From NCBI RefSeq assembly GCF_002874535.1, contig NZ_CP025025.1:184001-248000 (forward strand): DNA of 64,000 nt, in the 5' to 3' direction. Shown here in pieces: positions 16,089-24,237 of the stretch. The notes below the pieces were generated by a model. The model had not been told where the DNA came from. It did not search any database and saw only the letters and a program-made list of their open reading frames with translations. Both the position numbers and the translations under genes were made by a program. This stretch comes from Mesobacillus jeotgali. Lineage in GTDB: Bacteria; Bacillota; Bacilli; Bacillales; Cytobacillaceae. Position 1 is the stretch's first letter. Every line of letters starts with the position of its first letter.

Positions 16089-17558
16089 GTGTCTTTTGAA
16101 GTATTAATATCTTTAGGAGTTTATTTTATTGCAATGATCCTGATTGGATTATATGCATACCGCAAAACGTCTGATCTATCAGACTATATGCTTGGCGGCC
16201 GTGGTCTTGGACCGTCGGTAACGGCTCTGTCAGCTGGTGCATCCGACATGAGTGGCTGGATGCTGATGGGATTGCCTGGCGCAATGTACACATCGGGTAT
16301 TTCCAGTGCCTGGATCGCAATTGGGTTATCGATTGGTGCCTATTTGAACTACCTCATCTTAGCTCCAAGACTTCGAACATACACGGAGCTGGCAAATGAT
16401 TCAATCACAATCCCCGATTTCCTTGAAAACCGCTTTTCAGATACAACTAAAATCCTGCGTTCTGTATCTGCAGTCGTTATTATCATTTTCTTCACGCTGT
16501 ATACTTCAGCGGGTCTAGTTTCAGGCGGTACTTTGTTTGAGTCGGCATTCGGGCTTGATTATCGTATGGGCTTGTTCGTGACAGCTGGTGTAGTTATTGT
16601 TTATACACTGTTCGGTGGTTTCCTTGCTGTTAGTTTGACTGACTTTGTTCAAGGTGTCATCATGTTCCTTGCGCTTGTCTTGGTGCCTGTTGTTGCTTTT
16701 ACAGAGCTTGGCGGACCTGGAAACGTAATGGACACAGTTGGATCAATCGATCCTACATTGATGGATCTTTTCAAAGGTACAACATTCCTTGGAATTGTTT
16801 CTCTATTGGCTTGGGGCCTTGGTTACTTTGGCCAGCCGCATATCATCGTGCGCTTTATGGCGATCAAATCAATGGATGAGCTTAAGCCTGCCCGCAGAAT
16901 TGCGATGACTTGGATGATCGTATCAATTGTTGGTGCTTTGGCGGTAGGTCTTGTTGGTATTGCTTATGTTCAAGTGAACAACGTTACGCTTGAAAATCCG
17001 GAAACAGTGTTCATCATGTTTGCGAACATCCTATTCAACCCATATATCACGGGCTTCCTGCTCGCTGCGATTTTGGCTGCGATCATGAGTACAATTTCTT
17101 CGCAGCTGCTTGTTACTTCAAGTGCGTTGACCGAGGACTTTTACAAAGCGTTCTTCCGTCGGGAAGCAAGTGACAAAGAATTGGTATTCGTTGGCCGTGC
17201 AGCCGTATTGCTTGTCGCATTAGTAGGTATCGCACTCTCTTACACGCCAAATGATACGATTCTTTCATTGGTTGGTAACGCATGGGCTGGATTCGGTGCC
17301 GCATTCGGACCAGTCATGCTATTGAGCCTGTACTGGAAGCAAATGAACCGTTGGGGTGCGCTTGCCGGTATCGTCGTCGGTGCATTGACCGTCATCATCT
17401 GGATCAGTATCGATGGCTTGTCAGCATTCTTATATGAAATGGTCCCAGGATTCTTCTTGAGCTTGATTGCAGTCCTTGTTGTAAGTAAAATCACAACTGG
17501 ACCTGGCAAAGCAGTAAAAGAAGAGTTTAAAGAGATGGAAAACATTATGTCTGAGTAA
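16089..17558 (+). CDS. putP: Sodium/proline symporter (PutP/OpuE)
   Basis: 489-residue sodium:solute symporter with about 13 transmembrane helices. The N-terminal signatures TSDLSDYMLGGRGLGP and LSAGASDMSGWMLMGLPGA are typical of bacterial proline carriers. It would import proline as nutrient or compatible solute; Bacillus PutP and OpuE are too alike to separate by eye. GTG at 16089 is preferred because it places the protein start (SFEVLISLG) as in relatives; the preceding TTG at 16086 is equally near AAAGGAG. A structured leader precedes it, and its terminator seems split by an insertion. Confidence 0.9.
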   Translation: MSFEVLISLGVYFIAMILIGLYAYRKTSDLSDYMLGGRGLGPSVTALSAGASDMSGWMLMGLPGAMYTSGISSAWIAIGLSIGAYLNYLILAPRLRTYTELANDSITIPDFLENRFSDTTKILRSVSAVVIIIFFTLYTSAGLVSGGTLFESAFGLDYRMGLFVTAGVVIVYTLFGGFLAVSLTDFVQGVIMFLALVLVPVVAFTELGGPGNVMDTVGSIDPTLMDLFKGTTFLGIVSLLAWGLGYFGQPHIIVRFMAIKSMDELKPARRIAMTWMIVSIVGALAVGLVGIAYVQVNNVTLENPETVFIMFANILFNPYITGFLLAAILAAIMSTISSQLLVTSSALTEDFYKAFFRREASDKELVFVGRAAVLLVALVGIALSYTPNDTILSLVGNAWAGFGAAFGPVMLLSLYWKQMNRWGALAGIVVGALTVIIWISIDGLSAFLYEMVPGFFLSLIAVLVVSKITTGPGKAVKEEFKEMENIMSE

Positions 17559-17631
17559 TATAAAAGTAACCAGGCTGCTAGATTGCTCTTTGGAAGTGCG
17601 AATTCATAAATAACAGTACAAGTAATGTAGA

Positions 17632-17675
17632 AAAAAGCATGGTGATTAGCAATTAAATCATCATGCTTTTTAACT
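17632..17675 (+). terminator. Intrinsic terminator inside the insertion
   Basis: AAAAAGCATGgTGAT / ATCAtCATGCTTTTT with a 10-nt loop. Confidence 0.75.
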
Positions 17676-17746
17676 TCTGAATTTTATAATTCAAAGTCGT
17701 TATGATGGAATTACACTTTCATTTTTAGATGGGGAGTTTTCAAAGA

Positions 17747-17938
17747 AATAGGCGGAAAAATTCCGCTTAATAAGTAAATTGCACTGAAAAAAGACTAAAT
17801 AGACGGAGAAATTCCGTCTATTGATTCGAAAAACAATAATTTGGTGGATTTTGCTTGGCATAAGAGGAAAAACTCCGCTTATTTAGCCAAAAACGTGCTC
17901 CATTCTGAATATAACCGGAAAAACTCCGCTTATTTTAC
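17747..17938. repeat. Four-hairpin intergenic repeat element, copy B
   Basis: Cores CGGA, CGGA, AGGA and CGGA lie at 17753, 17804, 17865 and 17916 (spacing 51, 61, 51 bp), each within an AATAGGCGGA-AAAA-TTCCGCTTAA-type palindrome. Same order and spacing as copies A and C. Confidence 0.8.
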
Positions 17939-18158
17939 TTTCGCTGATTTCTCATTTAAGGACCAGACTTCTTTCTCCTGGTGTATCTATTTTATGTTTG
18001 GAAATTGCCGTTACTATCAAATTCAACGAAGTATTAACAAGCGTTTTAGCATGTAAACTAACAGCATGAGAATTTCCATTCCCACTTTACTAATTGGTAT
18101 GCTAATTACAGTGTAAATTATCAAATAAAATTGTCATAAACCTTCCTATACCATTAAT

Positions 18159-18198
18159 AAATAGCATGCTAAATCGTAAGCGATTTAACATGCTATTT
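18159..18198. terminator. Long hairpin, probably terminator of the minus-strand gene
   Basis: An 18-bp stem AAATAGCATGCTAAATCG pairs with CGATTTAACATGCTATTT (one mismatch) around a TAAG loop. T-rich on both exits. Confidence 0.7.
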
Positions 18199-18265
18199 GA
18201 ATTGTTTCTTCCCGTTTTGCACTCCACAAGAGAACCCGTTATAAATTGCTAGCAGCCTGGTTTTT

Positions 18266-18466
18266 TTATTGTTTAAATTTCTCTGGCTTTTTCACATAGC
18301 TTTCTATGATGTATCCACAGTCTGTACAAATAACATGTAAAATTTCTGAACCTAAACTCATTACTTTATTTTCAGGGTACATAACAGCATAGCCAGCATG
18401 TTTACCTTTCCCGATTTCCGTTCCGCCGCATTTAGGACATTCTTTCGTATAGTTCACTGGAATCAT
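18266..18466 (-). CDS. Small zinc-ribbon protein (TFIIIB-like annotation in Bacillus)
   Basis: 66 residues with two CxxC pairs (CPKCGG, CTDCG) forming a zinc ribbon; the rest, GKGKHAGYAVMYPENKVMSLGSE, is typical of a conserved Bacillus protein often labelled transcription initiation factor TFIIIB without evidence. AAAGGATGA lies before the ATG. Its stop codon overlaps the T run of the putP terminator. Confidence 0.75.
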   Translation of the reverse strand: MIPVNYTKECPKCGGTEIGKGKHAGYAVMYPENKVMSLGSEILHVICTDCGYIIESYVKKPEKFKQ

Positions 18467-18753
18467 CCTTTCAAAACATTTACTTATTAGTGAATTTACG
18501 ATTTAGCTATGCAGTAGGTTTCAAGGACTTTTGATTTTGAAGAATTCTATGTGCCCGAAAAAATGTGTAATGAAAGGTAGCATCGAAAAACTCTATGTCC
18601 CAAAATGAAAGTTCACCCATTCAATATTTGAGAAACTTGCCATTAAGAAAGAAGCTTCGTAAATCCATGGATAAATATCCAACTATGTAGAATACTACCT
18701 TTTGTAAAATACCGAGGTTATGAATGCCTCTATTGGAAAAAGGAGTGATTCAG

Positions 18754-19248
18754 ATGATGAAGAAATTTGCGGTAGTTCTTTTTGCGATGATGATGGTGAT
18801 GTCAATTGCAAATCCTGGTTTTGCTGCGGACAACACAGGGAACAAAAAGGATATTGTTGATACGGCCGTAGCAGCAGGCAATTTTAAAATCCTCGCGGCT
18901 GCACTGGAAAAAGCCGGATTGGTTGAAACCTTGAAAGGTGAAGGGCCATTCACAGTATTCGCACCGACAGATGAGGCGTTCAATAAGCTTCTGAAGGATC
19001 TAGGGATTACAGCAGATGAGTTATTAGCAAGACAGGATCTCAAAGATATCCTGCTGTACCATGTGCTTCCTGGTAAAGTCATGTCAGGCGACTTGAAGGA
19101 AGGAATGCAGGCACAGACACTTGCAAAGAAGAATGTAACCATTTCACTTGACCCGGTTCAAGTAAACGATGCGAACGTCGTTACTCCTGACGTTGAAGCA
19201 TCAAACGGTGTCATTCATGTTATCGACAAGGTTTTGCTGCCAAAATAA
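18754..19248 (+). CDS. Secreted fasciclin (FAS1) domain protein
   Basis: 164 residues. A signal peptide ([19 protein letters not shown]...GFA) precedes one FAS1 domain with its two conserved blocks, [16 protein letters not shown] and the [21 protein letters not shown] pair. FAS1 domains mediate adhesion. ATG at 18754 is chosen for AAGGAG 9 nt upstream; an ATG at 18724 would add a non-signal extension. A terminator follows. Confidence 0.9.
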   Translation: MMKKFAVVLFAMMMVMSIANPGFAADNTGNKKDIVDTAVAAGNFKILAAALEKAGLVETLKGEGPFTVFAPTDEAFNKLLKDLGITADELLARQDLKDILLYHVLPGKVMSGDLKEGMQAQTLAKKNVTISLDPVQVNDANVVTPDVEASNGVIHVIDKVLLPK

Positions 19249-19255
19249 GTACGAC

Positions 19256-19290
19256 AGACTGGATTCCATGCGGATTCAGTCTTTTTTAAT
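19256..19290 (+). terminator. Intrinsic terminator after the fasciclin gene
   Basis: AGACTGgAT / ATTCAGTCT stem followed by TTTTTT. Confidence 0.82.
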
Positions 19291-19398
19291 ATGGTCAAGG
19301 CCCAGAGGTTCACTACCATGGACATTTATGATGTAAAACGGTATAATTAATTCGGTTTTCGAAATATCATTTACATCTTTGAGTTTGAAGGTGAACGT

Positions 19399-20586
19399 AT
19401 GCAAAAAGAAAAATTATGGACGAAAGATTTCATTTCGATTTCTCTAGTGAATTTCGTGATGATGCTTTCGATGTATTTATTGATTGTCACAATGGCTTCC
19501 TATGCGACTGATACGTATGGAGCTTCAACGAGCATGGCGGGCTTGGCCTCCAGCATCTTCATCATTGGGGTTCTTTTTGCCAGATTGTATGCCGGCAAGG
19601 AAATTGCGAGGATTGGCAGCAAGAAGATGTTAATCGGAGGGATTTTGTTTTTCGTCCTGATAACTGCACTATATTTAATTCCTTCGAATATCTATGTCCT
19701 CCTAATCGTCCGTTTTCTTCATGGTGTCGGAATCGGGTTCGCAGCGACAGCAACGGGGACGATTGTGGCACAAGTGGTTCCTGCGAGCAGGAAAGGGGAA
19801 GGGATCAGTTATTTCAGCTTGAGCGTGATTTTATCGACCGCGGTAGGTCCGTTGATTGGCCTCGCAATGATCGATGAGTTTGGATATCAGAGCATGTTCA
19901 TTTTTTCCCTTGTCGTCGGGCTTGCAAGTTTGCCAATCGCCCTTATGGTAAATGAACCTGTTGTGGATGATCAAGGAGAAGGAGAAGCAAGTAAAAGCAG
20001 GAGCTTCAGTCTGGCAAACTATTTAGAGCCCAACGCATTGCCAGTTTCCATTGTCATGTTTGTCATTGCGCTTGCTTATTCAGGTACACTATCATTCATC
20101 GCGTCATTTGCGAAGGAGGCTGAATTGACAGAGGCAGGCAGCATGTACTTCTTTGTTTATGCGATGGCAGTCTTATTTTCCCGCCCATTCACTGGGAAGC
20201 TAATGGACGCAAAGGGTGCGAATAGCGTAGTGTATCCGGCATTGATTGCTTTTGCCCTTGGGATGTATGCATTAAGCCAGGCGCATTCCAGTGCCGTGTT
20301 CCTGCTGGGATCCGCGCTCATCGGGTTAGGGTATGGCAATTTCCAATCTGTCGCACAGACGATTGCCATTAAGATGACACCCCCGCACCGTATGGGAATG
20401 GCCACTTCGACCTTTTTCATCATGATGGATATCGGAATTGGCTTCGGGCCATTCCTGCTGGGATACATGATCCCGGATTTCGGATACCGCGGATTGTATC
20501 TGGCGATGGTGCCATTAATCATAGCAGGTATCTTTATCTATTACTCTTTGCATGGTAAAAAAGAGAAAATGAAGGCTTCAATATAA
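19399..20586 (+). CDS. MFS transporter
   Basis: 395 residues with 12 predicted transmembrane helices. The first loop reads FARLYAGKEIARIGSKK, close to the MFS motif A (G-x-x-x-D-R-x-G-R/K), and the second half has SRPFTGKLMDAKGA. Helix 5 region VVPASRKGEGISYF suggests a drug-efflux-like DHA1 carrier. Substrate unknown. AAGGTGAA precedes the ATG and a GC-rich terminator follows. Confidence 0.85.
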   Translation: MQKEKLWTKDFISISLVNFVMMLSMYLLIVTMASYATDTYGASTSMAGLASSIFIIGVLFARLYAGKEIARIGSKKMLIGGILFFVLITALYLIPSNIYVLLIVRFLHGVGIGFAATATGTIVAQVVPASRKGEGISYFSLSVILSTAVGPLIGLAMIDEFGYQSMFIFSLVVGLASLPIALMVNEPVVDDQGEGEASKSRSFSLANYLEPNALPVSIVMFVIALAYSGTLSFIASFAKEAELTEAGSMYFFVYAMAVLFSRPFTGKLMDAKGANSVVYPALIAFALGMYALSQAHSSAVFLLGSALIGLGYGNFQSVAQTIAIKMTPPHRMGMATSTFFIMMDIGIGFGPFLLGYMIPDFGYRGLYLAMVPLIIAGIFIYYSLHGKKEKMKASI

Positions 20587-20588
20587 AA

Positions 20589-20616
20589 ACCTCGCCGAGC
20601 TTTGGCGAGGCTTTAC
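20589..20616 (+). terminator. Intrinsic terminator after the MFS gene
   Basis: CCTCGCC / GGCGAGG stem with 7-nt loop and CTTTACCTTTTT tail. Confidence 0.85.
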
Positions 20617-20620
20617 CTTT

Positions 20621-20770
20621 TTACATATTCGGTGAGTAATTCGTATTTTTTTCAACGTCGGTTTCCTCTGTCAATTCTTCCATTTCCATATGCGTCTGAG
20701 GGAAACCATTGGCCACCCATTCTGCTCGCAACGCAGAATCAAGCTGGGTAAGCCCTCTTTCAGCGGGGAG
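20621..20770 (-). pseudogene. Unrecognised C-terminal coding fragment
   Basis: A 49-codon minus-strand frame (including TQLDSALRAEWVANGF and METEELT-like acidic residues; ends NYSPNM) has coding-like composition. It lacks an ATG near its 5' end and any ribosome binding site, and an in-frame stop lies at 20771. It looks like the tail of a decayed gene. Family not recognised. Confidence 0.3.
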
Positions 20771-20788
20771 TTAGAGCTATTCTAAAGA

Positions 20789-20817
20789 AAAAGCTGCCAT
20801 GTAATCATGACAGCCAA
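20789..20817 (-). terminator. Terminator of the SRPBCC operon
   Basis: GCTGcCATG / CATGaCAGC hairpin, exiting on the minus strand into TTTTTC. Confidence 0.8.
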
Positions 20818-20828
20818 CTACTCTATAA

Positions 20829-21296
20829 CTACATCTTTTCCATCATCTTCTGGTCGAGATGTTCAAGGATCATTTCCCAGGCTGAATCATGCCGGCTCTT
20901 GGATTGTTCATTAGGAAATCCTTTGTGTGTCAGGCTTAGCTGTGTGCCATTCTCCACTGGTTCAAGCTCGATTGTCACCACGGTTTCGGCACCTTCTGTT
21001 CCTCCAGCACCTGTTAACCAGGTGAATTCAATCAGGCGGTTTGGAATTAGCCGCAGAAACCTCCCGTAATGCGGGTGTCGCTGCTCAACTATATCTTCTT
21101 CGGTTTTAAAGACGGTCTCAAAGAAGAATACGGAATCGACCTCTGCCTTCATGATCAGCGTTCCTGGTGCGGCAAACCATGTATCGAATTTTTCAGTCCA
21201 CGCTTGATAGAGGGTATCAGCCGGGGACTCCATTAACCGTTCAACTTTAAAACCAAGCGGTCTCGCTGAAAGGTCTGGTACTGTGATTGGTTCCAT
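20829..21296 (-). CDS. SRPBCC (AHSA1-like) domain protein
   Basis: 155 residues of the START/SRPBCC fold: VERLMESPADTLYQAWTEKFDTWFAAPG at the start (family signature) and the C-terminal helix DSAWEMILEHLDQ. These proteins bind hydrophobic ligands in a deep cavity; many sit with glyoxalase and DUF1801 genes, as here. AAGGAGAAA precedes the ATG. Last gene of a three-gene minus-strand operon (gaps 12 and 37 bp). Confidence 0.88.
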   Translation of the reverse strand: MEPITVPDLSARPLGFKVERLMESPADTLYQAWTEKFDTWFAAPGTLIMKAEVDSVFFFETVFKTEEDIVEQRHPHYGRFLRLIPNRLIEFTWLTGAGGTEGAETVVTIELEPVENGTQLSLTHKGFPNEQSKSRHDSAWEMILEHLDQKMMEKM

Positions 21297-21308
21297 TATA
21301 ATTTCTCC

Positions 21309-21731
21309 TTATGCAGTGGGATATCTTTCTTTTAAAAATGAAACAGACTGATTAATCAAAGCTTTTAAAACATCCACATCAATATCTGCTACTTTATTTA
21401 TGTACACACATGCTTTCCCTGAAGTATGTTTCCCGAACTCTTTCAATAACGACTCTCTTTCCGTGTCGCCTGTAGCAAAATATAAGCTGATCTTGGCTTT
21501 GCGAGGAGAGAAGCCTACTAGCGGTGCATCTCCTTCGTGGCCAGATTCATATTTATAATGATAGGACCCAAAGCCAATAATGCTCGGTCCCCACATTTTC
21601 GCTGGATAACCAGTTGTTTCTGTAAAAATATCTAAGAGTCTATACGCATCTTCACGTTTTTTAGGGTTGTCGACATTTTCAATGAACTCGATGACGCTAT
21701 TGTCATTCTCCTTCGTTTTCAATTCGTACAT
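21309..21731 (-). CDS. DUF1801 domain protein
   Basis: 140 residues with the typical DUF1801 stretches FTETTGYPAKMWGPSIIGFG and ISLYFATGD, near the C-terminus KACVYINKVADIDVDVLK. Family function is unknown; it often neighbours VOC and SRPBCC genes. ATG at 21731 chosen over TTG 21752 because GGGAGA lies between them. Confidence 0.85.
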   Translation of the reverse strand: MYELKTKENDNSVIEFIENVDNPKKREDAYRLLDIFTETTGYPAKMWGPSIIGFGSYHYKYESGHEGDAPLVGFSPRKAKISLYFATGDTERESLLKEFGKHTSGKACVYINKVADIDVDVLKALINQSVSFLKERYPTA

Positions 21732-21768
21732 AATCAAGACGTCTCCCTTCAATTATTAAATTATGTAT

Positions 21769-22140
21769 TTATCTATGTTGGTCAACAAGAATCTGGTTCC
21801 CATCAGGATCCTCAATCGTAAAATGAGCCGGACCCTCTCCAGATTCATCTGCTTCAGTAAGGAACTTAACTCCGTTTCCTTTTAGCTGCTTTTGAAGTTC
21901 TCGTACATCCGTGAAGCTTTCCAGATTTTCGGCATTCTCATTCCAGCCCGGATTGAAGGTAAGGATATTTTTTTCAAACATCCCCTCGAACAGTCCGATA
22001 ATGCAATTTTCATTCTTCATGATCAGCCAATTTTGATTAATGTCTCCTCCCAGGGATTGAAACCCCAGGTTTTCATAAAAAGATTTTGAAGCCGCAATGT
22101 CTTTTACAGTCAAGCTTACAGAAAATGCACCGAGTTTCAT
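21769..22140 (-). CDS. VOC (glyoxalase/bleomycin-resistance-like) protein
   Basis: 123 residues with the two beta-alpha-beta-beta-beta halves of the vicinal oxygen chelate fold (VSLTVKDIAASKSFYENLGF near the start and HFTIEDPDGNQILV at the end). Specific substrate unknown. ATG at 22140 follows AAGGTGG. First gene of the VOC-DUF1801-SRPBCC operon. Confidence 0.85.
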   Translation of the reverse strand: MKLGAFSVSLTVKDIAASKSFYENLGFQSLGGDINQNWLIMKNENCIIGLFEGMFEKNILTFNPGWNENAENLESFTDVRELQKQLKGNGVKFLTEADESGEGPAHFTIEDPDGNQILVDQHR

Positions 22141-22295
22141 ATTTATCTGCCACCTTTTATAGATTGAAGATTCTGACATACTTGATTACAGTATAGACAA
22201 GCATTCTGAAATTTACAATTAACCTTGATAATAGCGGGCAATTAACTTCGAAATTAGTCCTCTGACATAATTTGGTCAAAGCTTTTCAACAGAAT

Positions 22296-22311
22296 TGTGA
22301 CTAATGTCACA
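22296..22311 (+). promoter_or_regulatory. Fnr/Rex-type operator before first doxX gene
   Basis: TGTGACTAATGTCACA is a perfect TGTGA-N6-TCACA palindrome, the Fnr/Crp-family consensus; extended by T and A it also resembles a Rex site. A conserved TGATAT element starts 33.5 bp from its centre, exactly as at the second doxX gene. Confidence 0.7.
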
Positions 22312-22386
22312 ACGCAGTATTCTTTTGCTCTGAATTTGATATCTTAATAGTGTAATAATATTAAATAACTTATTGGAGTGAAGAAC

Positions 22387-22902
22387 ATGATTGCAAAGTG
22401 GTTAAGAGAAAACAATGTTGCTGCTGGTCTGTTGGCTGTTATAAGAATCTGGCTTGGTTACAACTGGATGACTGCTGGATGGGGTAAATTGACTGGTGAA
22501 GGTTTTGACGCATCCGGTTACCTGAAAAATGCTGTGGCAAATCCGGTTAAAGGTCCAGACGGAAACGCAGTGTATGGATGGTACGTGAACTTCCTTGAAA
22601 ACTTCGCGATCCCGAATGTAGAATTGTTCAACTTCATCGTTCCACTGGGAGAATTCCTTGTCGGACTTGGGTTGCTGCTTGGAACTCTGACAACTGCTGC
22701 AATGTTCTTCGGTCTAGTGATGAACTTCAGTTTCTTCCTAGCCGGAACTGTATCTCACAACCCAACTGATATCTTCTTCGGCTTCATCATCCTGTTCGCA
22801 GGCTACAACGCAGGTAAATACGGATTAGACCGCTGGGTCGTACCATTTATCCGCAAAACTGTTTTCAAGCGCGGAGAAGAAGCTGCACGAAACGCTGCTT
22901 AA
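22387..22902 (+). CDS. DoxX family membrane protein (copy 1)
   Basis: 171 residues with four transmembrane helices and the DoxX-type GYNWMTAGWGKLTG opening and VPLGEFLVGLGLLLG third helix. DoxX proteins are linked to quinone/thiol redox chemistry. It is nearly identical to the gene at 24238, with differences mostly at third codon positions and near the N-terminus. ATG 22387 follows TTGGAGTG. A Fnr/Rex-type site lies upstream. Confidence 0.88.
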   Translation: MIAKWLRENNVAAGLLAVIRIWLGYNWMTAGWGKLTGEGFDASGYLKNAVANPVKGPDGNAVYGWYVNFLENFAIPNVELFNFIVPLGEFLVGLGLLLGTLTTAAMFFGLVMNFSFFLAGTVSHNPTDIFFGFIILFAGYNAGKYGLDRWVVPFIRKTVFKRGEEAARNAA

Positions 22903-22930
22903 CTTAGTTAAATCCCCCTTTTAATATATC

Positions 22931-22960
22931 GGCTGCCAGGTATATCCCGGCAGCCATTTT
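22931..22960 (+). terminator. Terminator of doxX copy 1
   Basis: GGCTGCC / GGCAGCC stem, 11-nt loop, then ATTTTTAT. Confidence 0.88.
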
Positions 22961-23118
22961 TATATCTCGGAGAATGAAAATTCCATATTGTCCCAGTGGT
23001 CATCTATCCAGGCATTTTCTTCGCGGAACCGTTTGAGGGGAGTGGATTCTCCCGGTTTCTCAACCCGGGCCAATTCCGCTTTTCTCCACCATGTAAGTTT
23101 TATTGACCGTACCAGTTT
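22960..23118 (-). pseudogene. Unrecognised coding-like fragment
   Basis: A 52-codon minus-strand frame includes LTWWRKAELARVEKPGE and RFREENAWIDDHWDNMEF. Composition is protein-like, but there is no start codon with a ribosome binding site and the frame closes upstream at 23119. Probably the rest of a decayed gene caught between the doxX copies. Family unknown. Confidence 0.3.
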
Positions 23119-23220
23119 TTAAAGCAAAAGAGGTTTGTACTCCCGATAACCGCTGACAAATGCTGAGACGCACTCATGGGAAAAGGGGAAATCCTGTTTT
23201 AGACTGTTTTAGACCAAAAC

Positions 23221-23252
23221 AAAAAAGCATAGGAATTCGATCCTATGCTTTG
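23221..23252 (-). terminator. Terminator of the YhcN-type gene
   Basis: AAAGCATAGGA / TCCTATGCTTT, T-rich on the minus-strand exit. Confidence 0.82.
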
Positions 23253-23256
23253 AATA

Positions 23257-23994
23257 TTATCTTCCGAAAAAGCCGTCCATTGCATTACGGAAGTCTTCGA
23301 ACATGCCATCTCTGTTTCTGTCGGTGCGGATATCGTCGGCGAATGTTCCCATTCTGTCGTATGCGTTACGGTCAACCGAAACGTATACATTGTCGATCCT
23401 TTTATTTGCCTGGCGTACTCTTTGTTCGATTTGCTGCTCCAGCTGCCCATTTTTGCCGTTCATGATGTTACCAGTTGCGTTTCCATTCATGTCTGTATTG
23501 CCAATTCCATTCATGTTTCTCATGCCGTTATTATCATTGTCAAAAACATTGTTTCCATTTGTGTTACCAGCATTTTGGCGGTCGCCATTTCCCGCATCAC
23601 CTTTGCCGTCAATGATTCCATCATTTCCATCACGGCTGTCATCCTGGTCTACTCGTCCATTCTCGGCAAAAGTCCTGCCATTTCCGTCGAGAGCATCATT
23701 GATTTCTGCATTTCCGTCGTTCTCAATATTATTATCCGCAAGTCTAACAGCGACATATGCGTTGTTTTCCGAGATGATGACTCGTGCGTCGTCTACTTCC
23801 GGCATCTGTTCTACCTGACGCTCCGCGCGATCAGCCAGCTGGAGCCTGTTTCCTTCTGTAGCTGGACCACGTCGAACCTGGGAAATTTCGACTTGCTGTT
23901 CCCTGTTGTCGTCGGCTGCATTGTTATTCGCTCCGCATCCAGCCAGTCCCATGGTAAAAACAGCACAGCCTGCGATGATGATTGATTTTTTCAT
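23257..23994 (-). CDS. YhcN/YlaJ family sporulation lipoprotein
   Basis: 245 residues. Lipoprotein signal peptide with lipobox LAGC, then the YhcN/YlaJ pattern: RLQLADRAERQVEQMPEVDDARVIISENNAYVAV and, at the end, RVRQANKRIDNVYVSVDRNAYDRM. Between them lies a long low-complexity Asn/Asp/Gly-rich insert (about 95-175). Family members sit in the spore inner membrane and affect germination. ATG 23994 follows AAGGAG; a GTG 9 nt upstream overlaps that site. Flanked by duplicated doxX genes. Confidence 0.88.
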   Translation of the reverse strand: MKKSIIIAGCAVFTMGLAGCGANNNAADDNREQQVEISQVRRGPATEGNRLQLADRAERQVEQMPEVDDARVIISENNAYVAVRLADNNIENDGNAEINDALDGNGRTFAENGRVDQDDSRDGNDGIIDGKGDAGNGDRQNAGNTNGNNVFDNDNNGMRNMNGIGNTDMNGNATGNIMNGKNGQLEQQIEQRVRQANKRIDNVYVSVDRNAYDRMGTFADDIRTDRNRDGMFEDFRNAMDGFFGR

Positions 23995-24146
23995 TCCGTT
24001 CACTCCTTGTTGTGTATTCGTCTTTATGATGGCTTGAAATCCGGGTGCTATGCAGGGTGAAAAAGAATTTTTTATAATATTGAAGGGGGTGCTTTTTGCA
24101 GATAAGGAGGCTTTGTCATAATTCGTTCAAAACATTTCAACAGAAA

Positions 24147-24162
24147 TGTGAAATCATTCACA
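24147..24162 (+). promoter_or_regulatory. Fnr/Rex-type operator before second doxX gene
   Basis: TGTGAAATCATTCACA fits TGTGA-N6-TCACA perfectly and also TGTGAA-N4-TTCACA, the Rex form. Same distance to TGATAT (24188) as in copy 1. Confidence 0.7.
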
Positions 24163-24237
24163 AATAACCCTATTTTCGAGATTTATTTGATATCTTATAA
24201 GTGTACTAATACTAAATAACTTATTGGAGTGAGGAAC

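Larger units (their letters stand above)
17588..18244. mobile_element. Putative non-coding insertion (about 660 bp) in the putP terminator loop
   Basis: The segment is flanked by ATTGCT direct repeats. It contains no convincing gene. It holds an own terminator (17632-17672), the four-hairpin repeat copy B, and a perfect 18-bp hairpin (18159-18198). No clear terminal inverted repeats were found, so the class of element is unknown. Confidence 0.45.
17568..18262 (+). terminator. putP terminator split by an inserted segment
   Basis: AACCAGGCTGCTAG (17568-17581) is exactly complementary to CTAGCAGCCTGGTT (18249-18262), which runs into TTTTTTT. Together they would form a perfect 14-bp terminator. 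ATTGCT follows the left arm (17582-17587) and precedes/overlaps the right arm (18245-18250). Removing 17588-18250 leaves an ATTG loop, so the interval looks like an insertion with a 6-bp target duplication. Confidence 0.6.

Noticed and set aside
23303-23985. Long plus-strand frames opposite the YhcN-type gene
   Set aside because: They are shadows created by the Asn/Asp-rich minus-strand gene; no ribosome binding site or known product.
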